Source of the DNA: Phycisphaerae bacterium
GTDB taxonomy: Bacteria > Planctomycetota > Phycisphaerae > UBA1845 > Fen-1342
Direction: 5' to 3'
Length of the DNA stretch: 64,000 nt
Assembly (NCBI GenBank): GCA_028279405.1
Contig: JANQNU010000036.1
Location: 124,001 to 188,000 of the forward strand
The notes beneath the pieces are model-generated. The model did no database searches. It saw only the letters and a list, made by a program, of their open reading frames with translations, and was not told the DNA's origin. Of this stretch, positions 16,222 through 24,463 are shown piece after piece. The stretch's first letter is position 1, and each line of letters starts with the position of its first letter. The position numbers were made by a program, and so were the translations under genes.

Positions 16222-16668
16222 ATGAGCATACCACCATTCTCTATCTTCAGCGCGCTTTCGGAGATCGTCGTGACGGTCGTTGTGTTGTACACGTTGCTCC
16301 GTTGCCTGCGTGGCGGCCGCTTTCATTGGAAGTTGCTCGGTGCGGTGCTGATCTTCGAGGTTTGCGTTAATGTCGTGTACATGTCGATTCGTGCTCAGCA
16401 GGCGGAGGCGGAGGGCTCCGAACTCGCGGCGGGCATGCGGGCGTTCTACGCTGCGCACGGAATCCTGTCGCTGCTGATGCTCGTTGCGTTGATTACGTTT
16501 TACGCACTCGCCGTCGTTGACGAAAAGACGGGACGTCCGAACTGGTTCCGCCGATTCCCCACGGTGACATGGACATTCTTGTTCTTCTGGATGACTTCGG
16601 TGGTTTCGGGTGAAGCAATCTTTGTGATGCGCTACCTCTTGCCGGGAAGCGCGCCCGTCTCGACCTAG
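16222..16668 (+). CDS. DUF420-like membrane protein
   Basis: 148-aa membrane protein starting at ATG 16222, preceded by GAGGAA; an earlier in-frame GTG at 16204 overlaps that site and is less likely. Four hydrophobic helices are visible (about residues 8-30, 38-58, 78-100 and 115-140). The stretch around FYAAHGILSLLMLVALITFYA and the later RRFPTVTWTFLFFWMTSVVSG resemble DUF420, a family often near cytochrome oxidase genes. No oxidase subunit is visible nearby. It pairs with the His-rich membrane protein upstream. It converges on the ABC-2 permease gene, with only two bases between. Confidence 0.6.
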   Translation: MSIPPFSIFSALSEIVVTVVVLYTLLRCLRGGRFHWKLLGAVLIFEVCVNVVYMSIRAQQAEAEGSELAAGMRAFYAAHGILSLLMLVALITFYALAVVDEKTGRPNWFRRFPTVTWTFLFFWMTSVVSGEAIFVMRYLLPGSAPVST

Positions 16669-16670
16669 GA

Positions 16671-17963
16671 TCACTGCTGCGCCGACCAGCTCAGCAGTCG
16701 GGCGCCCAGCAAGTACCCGCCGACACCGATCGCCACTAGCAGTGCGAGTCGCAGGAGCATATCGGGGTCGGCCGGCGTCAGGCCGCGCCAGATCGCGCCT
16801 TCGAGGCTAAAGATCGCCCAGTTGACCGGGCTTACGACCGCTACCGATTGCATCCACTTGGGCATCACGAACGTCGGCACCATGGCCCCGCCGAGCATGG
16901 AGAGCATCAGCAGGATCGCCCAGCCGATGCCGCCGGCGGATGCTTCAGTGCGTCCCAGTACCGAGAGCAGCATCATGATGCCGACGAACCCGACGCCGCA
17001 GGCGCCGATGGCGAGGGCCAGAATCGGCCAGGAGTCGGGCTTCACGCCGAAGAAGAAGTACGCCACCGTGACCAGCAGCAGGCAGACGAACGTCGTCGAC
17101 AGGAAGCAGGCGAGCGCTTTACCGCCGAGGATCTGAAGGCGCGAAACCGGTGCGATCCGCAGGCGCGTGAGTGTGCCCTCACGTCGTTCGACGACCAGGC
17201 CGATGCCGAAAGCGGCGGAGCAGCCCATCAGACCCCAGACGATCGCCTGCGGGAAGGCGATTGCAAAGCTGTTGGTTGGACCCCGGCGTTGGCGGGTGAT
17301 GCTGACCATCTCGACTTCAAACGGGCGCCACTGGGCCATGGGGCTCGCCCCGGCATCATCCGTACCGCCTTGCATGACCGGGCTGGAGACGAACGTTCGC
17401 AGGCTGGTCAGGAACATGGTAAGGATCGGTGCGTCCGGGCTGTCGCTGTCACGGAGTTGCGCGAGGCTTTCGTCGACACTTTGACCGATCGTATCTGGGT
17501 CGCTGAACGATTTTTGGAACTCCTCGAATCCTTTGCGCATGATGAGCCCTTCGAGCAGTCCCGTTTCCGCGAAGCGCGCCGGGTCGGCCGCGATTTCGAC
17601 CTTCGCCGGATCGCCCCAGAACGGTCGACCAAGGGCCGTGCCGAAGCCGGGCATGACGCGCAGATACGCCGTTTGCCGCTGCAGCCGAACGTCCTCATGC
17701 GCGCGTTCCACCGAATCGTAGCGCGTCACAGCGATGTCCGGCGACTCGCGCAGACGCTCAACGAACGCCGTGGAGCGGGCGGATTGGTCCTCGTCGAGGA
17801 CGGCGATGCGGATCGCGGAGCGTGCCCGTGTACCGAATCCCGAGTAAAGGTAGCCGAAGAAGGTGGCATAGACGACCGGAAACACGACGGCGAAGAACAG
17901 CGCAGGCTTATCGCGCGTCAGCAGCCGCAGGTCCTTGATTGCCATGGTAAGGATCGCCGCCAT
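16671..17963 (-). CDS. ABC-2 type transporter permease
   Basis: 430-aa inner-membrane permease of an ABC exporter. One N-terminal helix (about residues 20-40) is followed by a large extracytoplasmic loop (to about 225), then five helices toward the C-terminus, the layout of the ABC-2 (DrrB/YhhJ-like) family. The start ATG (17961-17963) overlaps the TGA of the ATPase gene by one base (TGATG), which implies translational coupling. The substrate is unknown. It is the last gene of a four-gene minus-strand run that begins with phosphofructokinase. Confidence 0.88.
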   Translation of the reverse strand: MAAILTMAIKDLRLLTRDKPALFFAVVFPVVYATFFGYLYSGFGTRARSAIRIAVLDEDQSARSTAFVERLRESPDIAVTRYDSVERAHEDVRLQRQTAYLRVMPGFGTALGRPFWGDPAKVEIAADPARFAETGLLEGLIMRKGFEEFQKSFSDPDTIGQSVDESLAQLRDSDSPDAPILTMFLTSLRTFVSSPVMQGGTDDAGASPMAQWRPFEVEMVSITRQRRGPTNSFAIAFPQAIVWGLMGCSAAFGIGLVVERREGTLTRLRIAPVSRLQILGGKALACFLSTTFVCLLLVTVAYFFFGVKPDSWPILALAIGACGVGFVGIMMLLSVLGRTEASAGGIGWAILLMLSMLGGAMVPTFVMPKWMQSVAVVSPVNWAIFSLEGAIWRGLTPADPDMLLRLALLVAIGVGGYLLGARLLSWSAQQ

Positions 17964-18808
17964 CAGTCGCGTAGGCTCCTGCCGGTGAGGTTGAGGAATA
18001 CGGTCTCGAGATTGGGTCGCTCGATGTGGAGGTTCATGACGGCCGGGTCCGAGACCCGTTGCGAGACGACCTCGAGCGGCTTCGTCGTGGAGATCCGCTC
18101 ATCGCCCTGTTTGCGTTCGATGGTGACCACGCTGTCGCCGCCGTGGGCGTCGATCAGTCCGTTGACGGAATCGAGTGCAAGCAGTCGGCCGTGGTCCATG
18201 ATCGCGACGCGGTCGCAGAGTCGCTGGGCCTCTTCCATGTAGTGCGTGGTATAAACGACCGTTCGACCGTCGGCGTGCAACTCTCGAAGCAGTTCGAAAA
18301 TGGCCGTACGCGATTGCGGGTCGACCCCGACCGTTGGTTCGTCGAGCAGCACCAGGCGTGGGTCGTGGATGATGGCGGCCGCCAGGTTCAGCCGACGCTT
18401 CATGCCACCAGAATAGTGTCGTACGTAGTCCGTTGCGCGGTCGCGCAGTCCGACGCGCTCGAGCAATTTCTCGACGCGTGCATGGCGCGCGCGGCGGTCG
18501 AGATGATGCAGACGCGCGAAGAAGTCGAGGTTTTCGCGCCCGGTGAAATCGCCGTAGAGCGCCAGCGACTGCGGGGCAACGCCGAGTTGGGCGCGTACGT
18601 GCGGGCGCGTCGGCGTGCCGCTGTTGTTGAAGTCCACGGTCCCGCGGTCCGGTTCGAGCAGTCCGACCGCCATCGCAATCGTTGTCGTTTTTCCGGCCCC
18701 GTTGGGTCCGAGCATGCCGAAGAACTCGCCGGGTGCGATCGCCAGCGAGAGGTCGTCGACCGCCACAATGCGACCAAAAGACTTGAAGACGTTCGTGAGC
18801 GTCAGCAT
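17963..18808 (-). CDS. ABC transporter ATP-binding protein
   Basis: ATPase partner of the permease that follows. It has Walker A GPNGAGKTTT, the signature HYSGGMKRRLNLA, Walker B LVLLDEPTVGVDPQSR and the switch histidine in TTHYMEEA, in a 281-aa protein of the drug-exporter (DrrA/CcmA-like) class. ATG 18808 is chosen because it opens directly with the usual MLTLTNVFKSFG; a GTG at 18826 overlapping the previous stop would add six residues. The C-terminal ~70 residues are the small accessory domain typical of these exporters. Confidence 0.93.
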   Translation of the reverse strand: MLTLTNVFKSFGRIVAVDDLSLAIAPGEFFGMLGPNGAGKTTTIAMAVGLLEPDRGTVDFNNSGTPTRPHVRAQLGVAPQSLALYGDFTGRENLDFFARLHHLDRRARHARVEKLLERVGLRDRATDYVRHYSGGMKRRLNLAAAIIHDPRLVLLDEPTVGVDPQSRTAIFELLRELHADGRTVVYTTHYMEEAQRLCDRVAIMDHGRLLALDSVNGLIDAHGGDSVVTIERKQGDERISTTKPLEVVSQRVSDPAVMNLHIERPNLETVFLNLTGRSLRD

Positions 18809-18818
18809 GGACGCAGGT

Positions 18819-19328
18819 TCACTCACTTTCCGGAAGGCGATCCGATGTTGTCGATCGGTCGCGCGGGCCGCGGGGCAGCATTGCGACGCTCGCTGCCACG
18901 TATAGCAGCGCCCACGACATCGTATGCAGGCCGCGGACACCACGTGCGACGTCGTTCCGCAACCGGATGCTCAGTTTGTCGTCGTCGCGCGAGACTTCAG
19001 CCGATGTCGACTGATGAATCAGCAGTACGGTAATGGAAAGCAGGATCGCGACAAGGACGATCACGATCCGCAGCGACAATTTCACACCACATTGACGCTT
19101 CGTCAGGCCGATCAGGCTCAGTCCGCACCCGAGCAGGGCCAATGCTACGATCACCAGGCCGCGGAACGGCACGTCGACGCGGACCAGCAGCCCCCACGCG
19201 ATCAGTACACCGCCGAGGGCCAACAGCACCAGGCACAGTGCGCGCGCGAGCACACCACGTGGTGGAGCACCGCCGACGTCGTCCGGCGGGTGTTCGGCGG
19301 ACGGGTTGTGCAACCCGTCGTCAGTCAC
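18819..19328 (-). CDS. Small membrane protein in the PFK/ABC operon
   Basis: 169-aa protein of unknown function. GTG 19328 begins four bases after the phosphofructokinase stop, with GGGGATTGAGAG upstream. Four hydrophobic segments are visible (about residues 25-47, 52-72, 79-103 and 133-150). It carries no cysteine motif or catalytic signature. Its stop lies 10 bases before the ABC ATPase start, so it should be co-translated with the exporter. It might assist that exporter; this rests on position only. Confidence 0.65.
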   Translation of the reverse strand: MTDDGLHNPSAEHPPDDVGGAPPRGVLARALCLVLLALGGVLIAWGLLVRVDVPFRGLVIVALALLGCGLSLIGLTKRQCGVKLSLRIVIVLVAILLSITVLLIHQSTSAEVSRDDDKLSIRLRNDVARGVRGLHTMSWALLYVAASVAMLPRGPRDRSTTSDRLPESE

Positions 19329-19332
19329 GCTC

Positions 19333-20439
19333 TCAATCCCCCATACACGTGCCGACGGCGCGCGCCATTCCGATCTGCGGGTGCTCCAGCGGGATCGTTC
19401 GTTGCTGGCCCGCGACGGATTCGATCGGAACCACGTCCGCGCGTCCCCCCTGCATGACGACGAGCTGGTTCCACTCATGCATCGCGACCAACGAGATCGC
19501 CTGGTGTCCGAACTCGGTCGCGAGCACGCGATCGAACGCGACCGGCGTTCCTCCGCGCTGAACGTGGCCGAGGATCGTCGCCCGGGTTTCGAGGTGCGTG
19601 CGCTGCGAGATCTGTTCAGAGAGCACCGTGCTGACGCCGCCTAGCCGGATCGGGTCGGGACTGTCGTGGACGATCTTGTCGACGACTTGCGCGCCTCCCT
19701 TGGGCGCTGCGCCCTCGGAGATTGCAATTAGCGTGAAGCGCTTTCCGCGACTGGAGCGCGCCAGGCAAGCTTCGCAGACGGCATCGATGTCGTAGGGAAT
19801 CTCCGGGATCAGGATGACGTCAGCGCCAGCGGCGACGCCGGCGTGCAAGGTCAGCCAGCCCGCGTTGCGGCCCATCAGTTCGACCACCATCACCCGGTGA
19901 TGGCTCGAGCCAGTGGTGTGGATTCGGTCGAGACACTCGGTTGCGGTCTGGACCGCAGTTGCGAAGCCGAACGTAATATCGGTATGCATCAGGTCGTTGT
20001 CGATCGTCTTGGGGACGCCGATACACGGGATTCCGTGGCGAATGAGATTCGCGGCGCCGGTCATCGTACCGTCCCCGCCGACGCAGACGATGGCGTCCAG
20101 CCGCCGTTCGCGCACGTGCTCGACGACGCGGTCAGTAACATCCTCGACGATCGGCGTTCCGTCCTCGGCCTTTCCGACGACGAATCTGGAAGGGTCGGCC
20201 TTGTTGGACGTGCCGAGAATCGTGCCGCCGACGGTGATGATGTTGGAGACATCATCGATCGCGAGGGGGTGCATCCGGTTGCGGATCAGGCCGAGATAGC
20301 CGTCCTCGATGCCCAGTACCTCGATACCGAGCTTGTTGATCGCGGCTTTGGTAACAACCCGGATGACGGCATTGAGGCCCGGACAGTCACCGCCGCCGGT
20401 CAGGATTCCGATGCGCTTGGTGGTCTTTCGCGTTGCCAT
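19333..20439 (-). CDS. pfkA: 6-phosphofructokinase
   Basis: Phosphorylates fructose-6-phosphate in glycolysis. The 368-aa protein starts MATRKTTKRIGILTGGGDCPG at ATG 20439 (GGGGGA upstream). Family marks: GGDGT (Asp123, Gly124, Thr125), PKTIDND with Lys144, MGRNAGWL and GHVQRGG. Gly at the position equal to E. coli Gly104 points to ATP as donor, while Lys at the E. coli 124 position is shared with PPi enzymes and with the ATP enzymes of actinomycetes and plants. ATP use is therefore likely but should be tested. TATACT at 20449-20454 may be a -10 box, giving a very short leader. The downstream ABC genes look operonic. Confidence 0.95.
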   Translation of the reverse strand: MATRKTTKRIGILTGGGDCPGLNAVIRVVTKAAINKLGIEVLGIEDGYLGLIRNRMHPLAIDDVSNIITVGGTILGTSNKADPSRFVVGKAEDGTPIVEDVTDRVVEHVRERRLDAIVCVGGDGTMTGAANLIRHGIPCIGVPKTIDNDLMHTDITFGFATAVQTATECLDRIHTTGSSHHRVMVVELMGRNAGWLTLHAGVAAGADVILIPEIPYDIDAVCEACLARSSRGKRFTLIAISEGAAPKGGAQVVDKIVHDSPDPIRLGGVSTVLSEQISQRTHLETRATILGHVQRGGTPVAFDRVLATEFGHQAISLVAMHEWNQLVVMQGGRADVVPIESVAGQQRTIPLEHPQIGMARAVGTCMGD

Positions 20440-20517
20440 GAGTCCCCCAGTATAGTCACGTGCGTGCCAACCGCCAGAAAGGATTGCGGTTAGCGTGCCC
20501 GGCCAAGCGGCAGCTGC

Positions 20518-23500
20518 TTAGGTACCCGTCACCAACGCCACGAAGCAGTTGATGTCGCCAATCGTCACTTTGTCGTCATTCGAACAGTCGGCGTTCAGGC
20601 GATCGCAGTCCGGGTAGGTCGATGCATATCCGGCCGGATCGATCAGTGCCTGCACAAACGGGTTGATATCGCCGACCGTGATCTGGCCATCGCAGTTCAG
20701 ATCGCCGTCCAACCCCACCGACGGACAATCGCGCGCAGTGCCATCGCCATCATCGTCGCGGCACGCGGCCCCGGCCCCCTGCCAAGTGCCCAGTATTGAA
20801 TCGCACGCCGGCTCCGACAGCGGCAGGCAGAACGTACCGGCAATACAACACGCGCCCGCTGGCGGGCAAGCGGCGATGACGCAATCGCTTCCGCCGCCGG
20901 CAAACAGCCCGGCTTGTGCAACACACTCCGTCGGATCGATGTCTTCGATGCAAACACCCGTGGCCAGGCAGCAAGCGCCGCTGACCGCACAGGTTGTGCT
21001 GTCACACAACACGTCGTCACCGGCGTATGTCCCGTCGGCATTTTCGCAGGCCATGACCGTCAGGCCGTCGGTGCACGTACCGTCAACGAAGCAGCAGGCG
21101 CCCGAGGGCTCGCACGCATCCGCGGTTCCGCTGCCGTCGAGATCTTCACAAGTGGTCTGTGGTCCGGCCCAGTTGGCGTCGACAGCAAGACAGTTGCCGA
21201 CCGGCCACTCGAGGCAGAAGCCCGTGTCGAAGCAGCAGGCGCCGGTTTGAAGGCACGGTTCTTCCGCGCAGGTAGTGCCGACGCCGAAGAAGTAACTGCC
21301 GAGTTGGTCGCAGCCGTCCGCCGTATCGATCGTGCACATTCCGTCACTATCGCAGCAGGCGCCGCTACGAACACACAAACCTGCGGTACAGGACACGTCG
21401 TCACCTTCGTAGATGCCGGCTTGTGCCGTGCACGCAGCTGCCGTGGCCACGACGCACGACTCGTCTGAAAGACAGCAGGCGCCCGTGGCTGCGGGAAGGC
21501 ATGTCTCCGCGGCGCATGGCGTCTGGTCCCCCTGGTACACGCCAGCCATTTGCTGGCAATCGTCGGCGGTCGCAATCTCGCAGCGATCGTCAGGCAGACA
21601 GCAGGCACCGCGCACGGGGCATGTAACGTTCATACAAGCGGTCGCATCACCTTCGTAGACGCCGCCGCCGGCAGTGCACGCGTCCTCCGTCAACGATTCG
21701 ATGCAGGAACCGTCGGGCTGGCAGCAGGCGCCGCGCGGCATGCAGTTGCTCGCTGCACAGCGGGAGGCGCTCCCTTGCCAGACACCGCCGGCGCTGGCGC
21801 AGTCAGCTGTCGTCGTATCGTCGTCGCACGTTCCATCGTCGCGGCAGCAGGCCCCGATCGCCGTGCAGCTTGTTTCGGCACAGGTCAGGCCGAGTTCGAA
21901 GACACCGCCGTTCTGGTCGCATTCGAATGCCGTCCGGGTCTCGTCGCAAAGCCCGTCGCGCGTGCAGCACGCCCCGGACTCGCAAACGTCCGGCGTCATG
22001 TTCTTGTTCGCGTCCTCACAGGTGGTCGCGGCGCCTTGCCAGCGTGCTCCGGCAGAGACGCAATCGCTCAACGGTAAAACGAAACAGGTGCCGTTTGCGA
22101 AGCAGCACGCACCCGCATCGGTACACGACGCGGTTGCGCAGGTCGTATCGTCGCCGCGATAGACCGCGCCGGTCGTGACGCACGCCGTGCGATCGACAGC
22201 GTCGTCGCAGATACCGCCGGCCCGACAGCAGGCACCGGTCGGAGGGCACCAGGTCGTGTCGCAGGTCGTGGCATCGCCGACATAGTTTCCGTTGAGGGCG
22301 GTGCAAGCGGTCTCGTCCAGCGCGTTCTGGCAGGTCGCATCGGGCAGACAGCAGGCGCCGAATGGGGTGCAGGTGACATCGGCGCACACCGTACCGTCGC
22401 CTTGATAGATGCCGCTGGTGGTGTCGCAGTCTGTCATCGATCGTTCGTCGCAGCCGCCTGCAGGCGTGCAACATGCACCGGTTACGGTGCAGGTGGCCAT
22501 CGCGCAGAGAACGCCTTCACCTTGGAAGATGCCGGGCTGAGCGACACAGTCGGTCGCGCTGACATTGTCCAGGCAGGCTCCGTTCGGCAGGCAGCAGGCG
22601 CCTGGCGCAGCGCAATCGACACTGTCGCAGACGGCGCCGTTTGGATCGTACGCGCCGCCTTTCTGCGTGCATTCCTCTTCCGTGAGGTCCTGGCAGTCGC
22701 CGCCCGGCAGGCAGCAGGCGGCAAAAGCGACACAGCTTGCACCCGCACATGAGGTCGAGGCTCCTTGCCAGAGGCCGTTGACTTTGTTGCATGCGGTTTC
22801 CGACGCAGCCTCGAAGCACGTTCCGTTTGGTCGACAGCATCCGCCACGCTGGCAAAGGTCCGCGACGGCATTGTTGTCGCCGTCCGCGCAATTGGTGCTG
22901 AGCCCTGCCCAGATGCCTCCGGCACCGGCGCAGTCCGCTTCGGAGAGCAACAGACAGAATCCGTTGAAACAGCAGGCGCCGTCGGCTTCGCACGCGTCCG
23001 GCACGCCGTCGGCGAGTCCCTCGACGATGTATGCGGCCCCCGCATTGCCGGCCGGCGTATCGTTCTGCGGTCCGCCGACCAGGATCCGATCGGCGCGGGC
23101 GTCGATACTGGCGCCGAACCAGTCTCCGCCTCCGCTGTCGGCGGCATTAAGTTTGCCGGTCAGGCTCCATCGGTCGTTCGTGCGACGATAAACGTACACG
23201 GCGCCAGTGGTGTCAGCGCTACGTGCGCCGGCGAAAAGGAGATCGCCGTGCACGTCCAGCGAGACGCCGAACGCAGTAGCGCCGCTCTGGTCAGGCGGTT
23301 CGAGTGTTTGCTGAAGCGTCCAGTCTCCGGTGTCGTTGGTGTAGAGATGAACACGGCCGGTCGCGTTTCCGATTTCGCCGACCGCGAGCGTGTCGGCGTC
23401 GATCGCGACAGCGGTTCCGAACAACCCTCCGACGCTGGGGGTCGGTGGATCGATTCGCGTGCCGGTGTCCCACGTGGCGCCGTCGTGGGAGAAGATGTAC

Positions 23501-24222
23501 GCCGACCCGGCATCACTCGTGGCGCCGACGTTGTGGAGTTGAGCGCCGACGACGACACGTGCGTCTTCGACGGCCACAGCGATTCCGAACAAATCATCGG
23601 TTGCACCGTCGGCCGCTACCAGTTTCGCTTCCTGCTGCCACGTGCCGCCAACGTCGCGGAAAACGTAGGCAGCCCCGCGTCCGTCGGCGCCGGAAGCGCC
23701 GCCAACGACGAGCGTACCCTTGATTGCGACCGACTCGCCGAGGAAGGCCGACGCGCCGGCATCGTCCGCAGTCAGCTTGCGGAGCTGTGCCCAGGATTGC
23801 CCGTCGTGCCCGAACAAGTAGATTGCGCCGCGGCCGTCGAATACGCCGGTATTGTCGGCGTTTCGCGCCCCGACCACGGCTGTCGCGTTGTCGATTGCGA
23901 GCGACCAGCCGAAGAGCGCCAGTGGCTGCGGATCGGTCGGTGCCAGTTGTTGCGTGATGCTCCAGGTCCCCGGCGGATCCTCGGCGAATGCGTAGACTGT
24001 CCCGGCGTTGTTGCCCTGGTCGTCGTCGAAGTAAGCACCGACGAGCAGCCTGCCGTCAGTCAGGCCGACTGCTCGTCCGAAACGATCGCCGCCGGCAACG
24101 TCGGGTGCGTCGAGGCGCACAGCCGACGTATCGGTGCAGACCGGTGTTTTCCCAGCATGCACGATCGGCGTGAGAAGCAAGGGCAACAGGATCACGATCG
24201 ACCTTCGGCTGGTTGCGCGCAT
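20518..24222 (-). CDS. Secreted FG-GAP protein with 18 Cys-rich repeats and dockerin-like tail
   Basis: 1234-aa exported protein. ATG 24222 is chosen over 24252 because it opens a clean Sec leader (MRATSRRSIVILLPLLLTPI, cut after VHA) with GGAA upstream. Residues ~25-410 are FG-GAP-type propeller repeats (for example GGDRFGRAVGLTDGRLLVGA). From about residue 415 to 1160, 18 tandem units of about 41 residues follow, each opening GACC (units 2 and 3 vary) and holding six cysteines in the order CC-C-C-C-C with a G-x-Y/W-x-G core. The tail has a dockerin-like pair (DLNCDGQITVGDINPF and NDDKVTIGDINCF). Disulfides within each unit are likely. Adhesion or matrix binding is a guess. Confidence 0.82.
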   Translation of the reverse strand: MRATSRRSIVILLPLLLTPIVHAGKTPVCTDTSAVRLDAPDVAGGDRFGRAVGLTDGRLLVGAYFDDDQGNNAGTVYAFAEDPPGTWSITQQLAPTDPQPLALFGWSLAIDNATAVVGARNADNTGVFDGRGAIYLFGHDGQSWAQLRKLTADDAGASAFLGESVAIKGTLVVGGASGADGRGAAYVFRDVGGTWQQEAKLVAADGATDDLFGIAVAVEDARVVVGAQLHNVGATSDAGSAYIFSHDGATWDTGTRIDPPTPSVGGLFGTAVAIDADTLAVGEIGNATGRVHLYTNDTGDWTLQQTLEPPDQSGATAFGVSLDVHGDLLFAGARSADTTGAVYVYRRTNDRWSLTGKLNAADSGGGDWFGASIDARADRILVGGPQNDTPAGNAGAAYIVEGLADGVPDACEADGACCFNGFCLLLSEADCAGAGGIWAGLSTNCADGDNNAVADLCQRGGCCRPNGTCFEAASETACNKVNGLWQGASTSCAGASCVAFAACCLPGGDCQDLTEEECTQKGGAYDPNGAVCDSVDCAAPGACCLPNGACLDNVSATDCVAQPGIFQGEGVLCAMATCTVTGACCTPAGGCDERSMTDCDTTSGIYQGDGTVCADVTCTPFGACCLPDATCQNALDETACTALNGNYVGDATTCDTTWCPPTGACCRAGGICDDAVDRTACVTTGAVYRGDDTTCATASCTDAGACCFANGTCFVLPLSDCVSAGARWQGAATTCEDANKNMTPDVCESGACCTRDGLCDETRTAFECDQNGGVFELGLTCAETSCTAIGACCRDDGTCDDDTTTADCASAGGVWQGSASRCAASNCMPRGACCQPDGSCIESLTEDACTAGGGVYEGDATACMNVTCPVRGACCLPDDRCEIATADDCQQMAGVYQGDQTPCAAETCLPAATGACCLSDESCVVATAAACTAQAGIYEGDDVSCTAGLCVRSGACCDSDGMCTIDTADGCDQLGSYFFGVGTTCAEEPCLQTGACCFDTGFCLEWPVGNCLAVDANWAGPQTTCEDLDGSGTADACEPSGACCFVDGTCTDGLTVMACENADGTYAGDDVLCDSTTCAVSGACCLATGVCIEDIDPTECVAQAGLFAGGGSDCVIAACPPAGACCIAGTFCLPLSEPACDSILGTWQGAGAACRDDDGDGTARDCPSVGLDGDLNCDGQITVGDINPFVQALIDPAGYASTYPDCDRLNADCSNDDKVTIGDINCFVALVTGT

Positions 24223-24463
24223 ACGGGTTCCATGGTGCTTGGTTGAACACATTATTCCTTGTTATCGGGGAGTTTGCGCGACCCGATGCCGCACTCGGCG
24301 TGCCGTGCGCCGTTTCGGCGCCGACGCCGATGGTGAGTGGCGCAACTCTTGCGCGGCGTCAAGCCGATACGAGGCAAGTAGTGTCCTTCATTCCTCGAAG
24401 GGAACGCACCCCATGGTCGCTGGTAGCAAGCTACCCGTGCCACCCGTTCGTCAAGCTTGCCGA
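24223..24463. repeat. Intergenic region with repeat fragments
   Basis: Contains the palindrome GGTAGC-AA-GCTACC (24422-24435) followed by the GTGCCACCCG end that also closes both MITE-like units near 48.7 kb. It also holds the half-site GGAACGCACC (24401-24410) of the palindrome complete at 29473 and 49009. No gene is seen. Confidence 0.55.

Noticed and set aside
16848-18242. 464-codon plus-strand frame across the ABC permease and ATPase genes
   Set aside because: It crosses two clear genes on the other strand and reads as Arg/His/Gln-rich shadow sequence.
20730-22985. CRISPR-like periodicity
   Set aside because: The repeats are ~123-base protein-coding units with varied DNA sequence, not identical direct repeats with unique spacers.
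22765-24246. 493-codon plus-strand frame opposite the FG-GAP/Cys-repeat gene
   Set aside because: It is a shadow of the repeated coding pattern; the minus strand has a leader, repeats and a tail.
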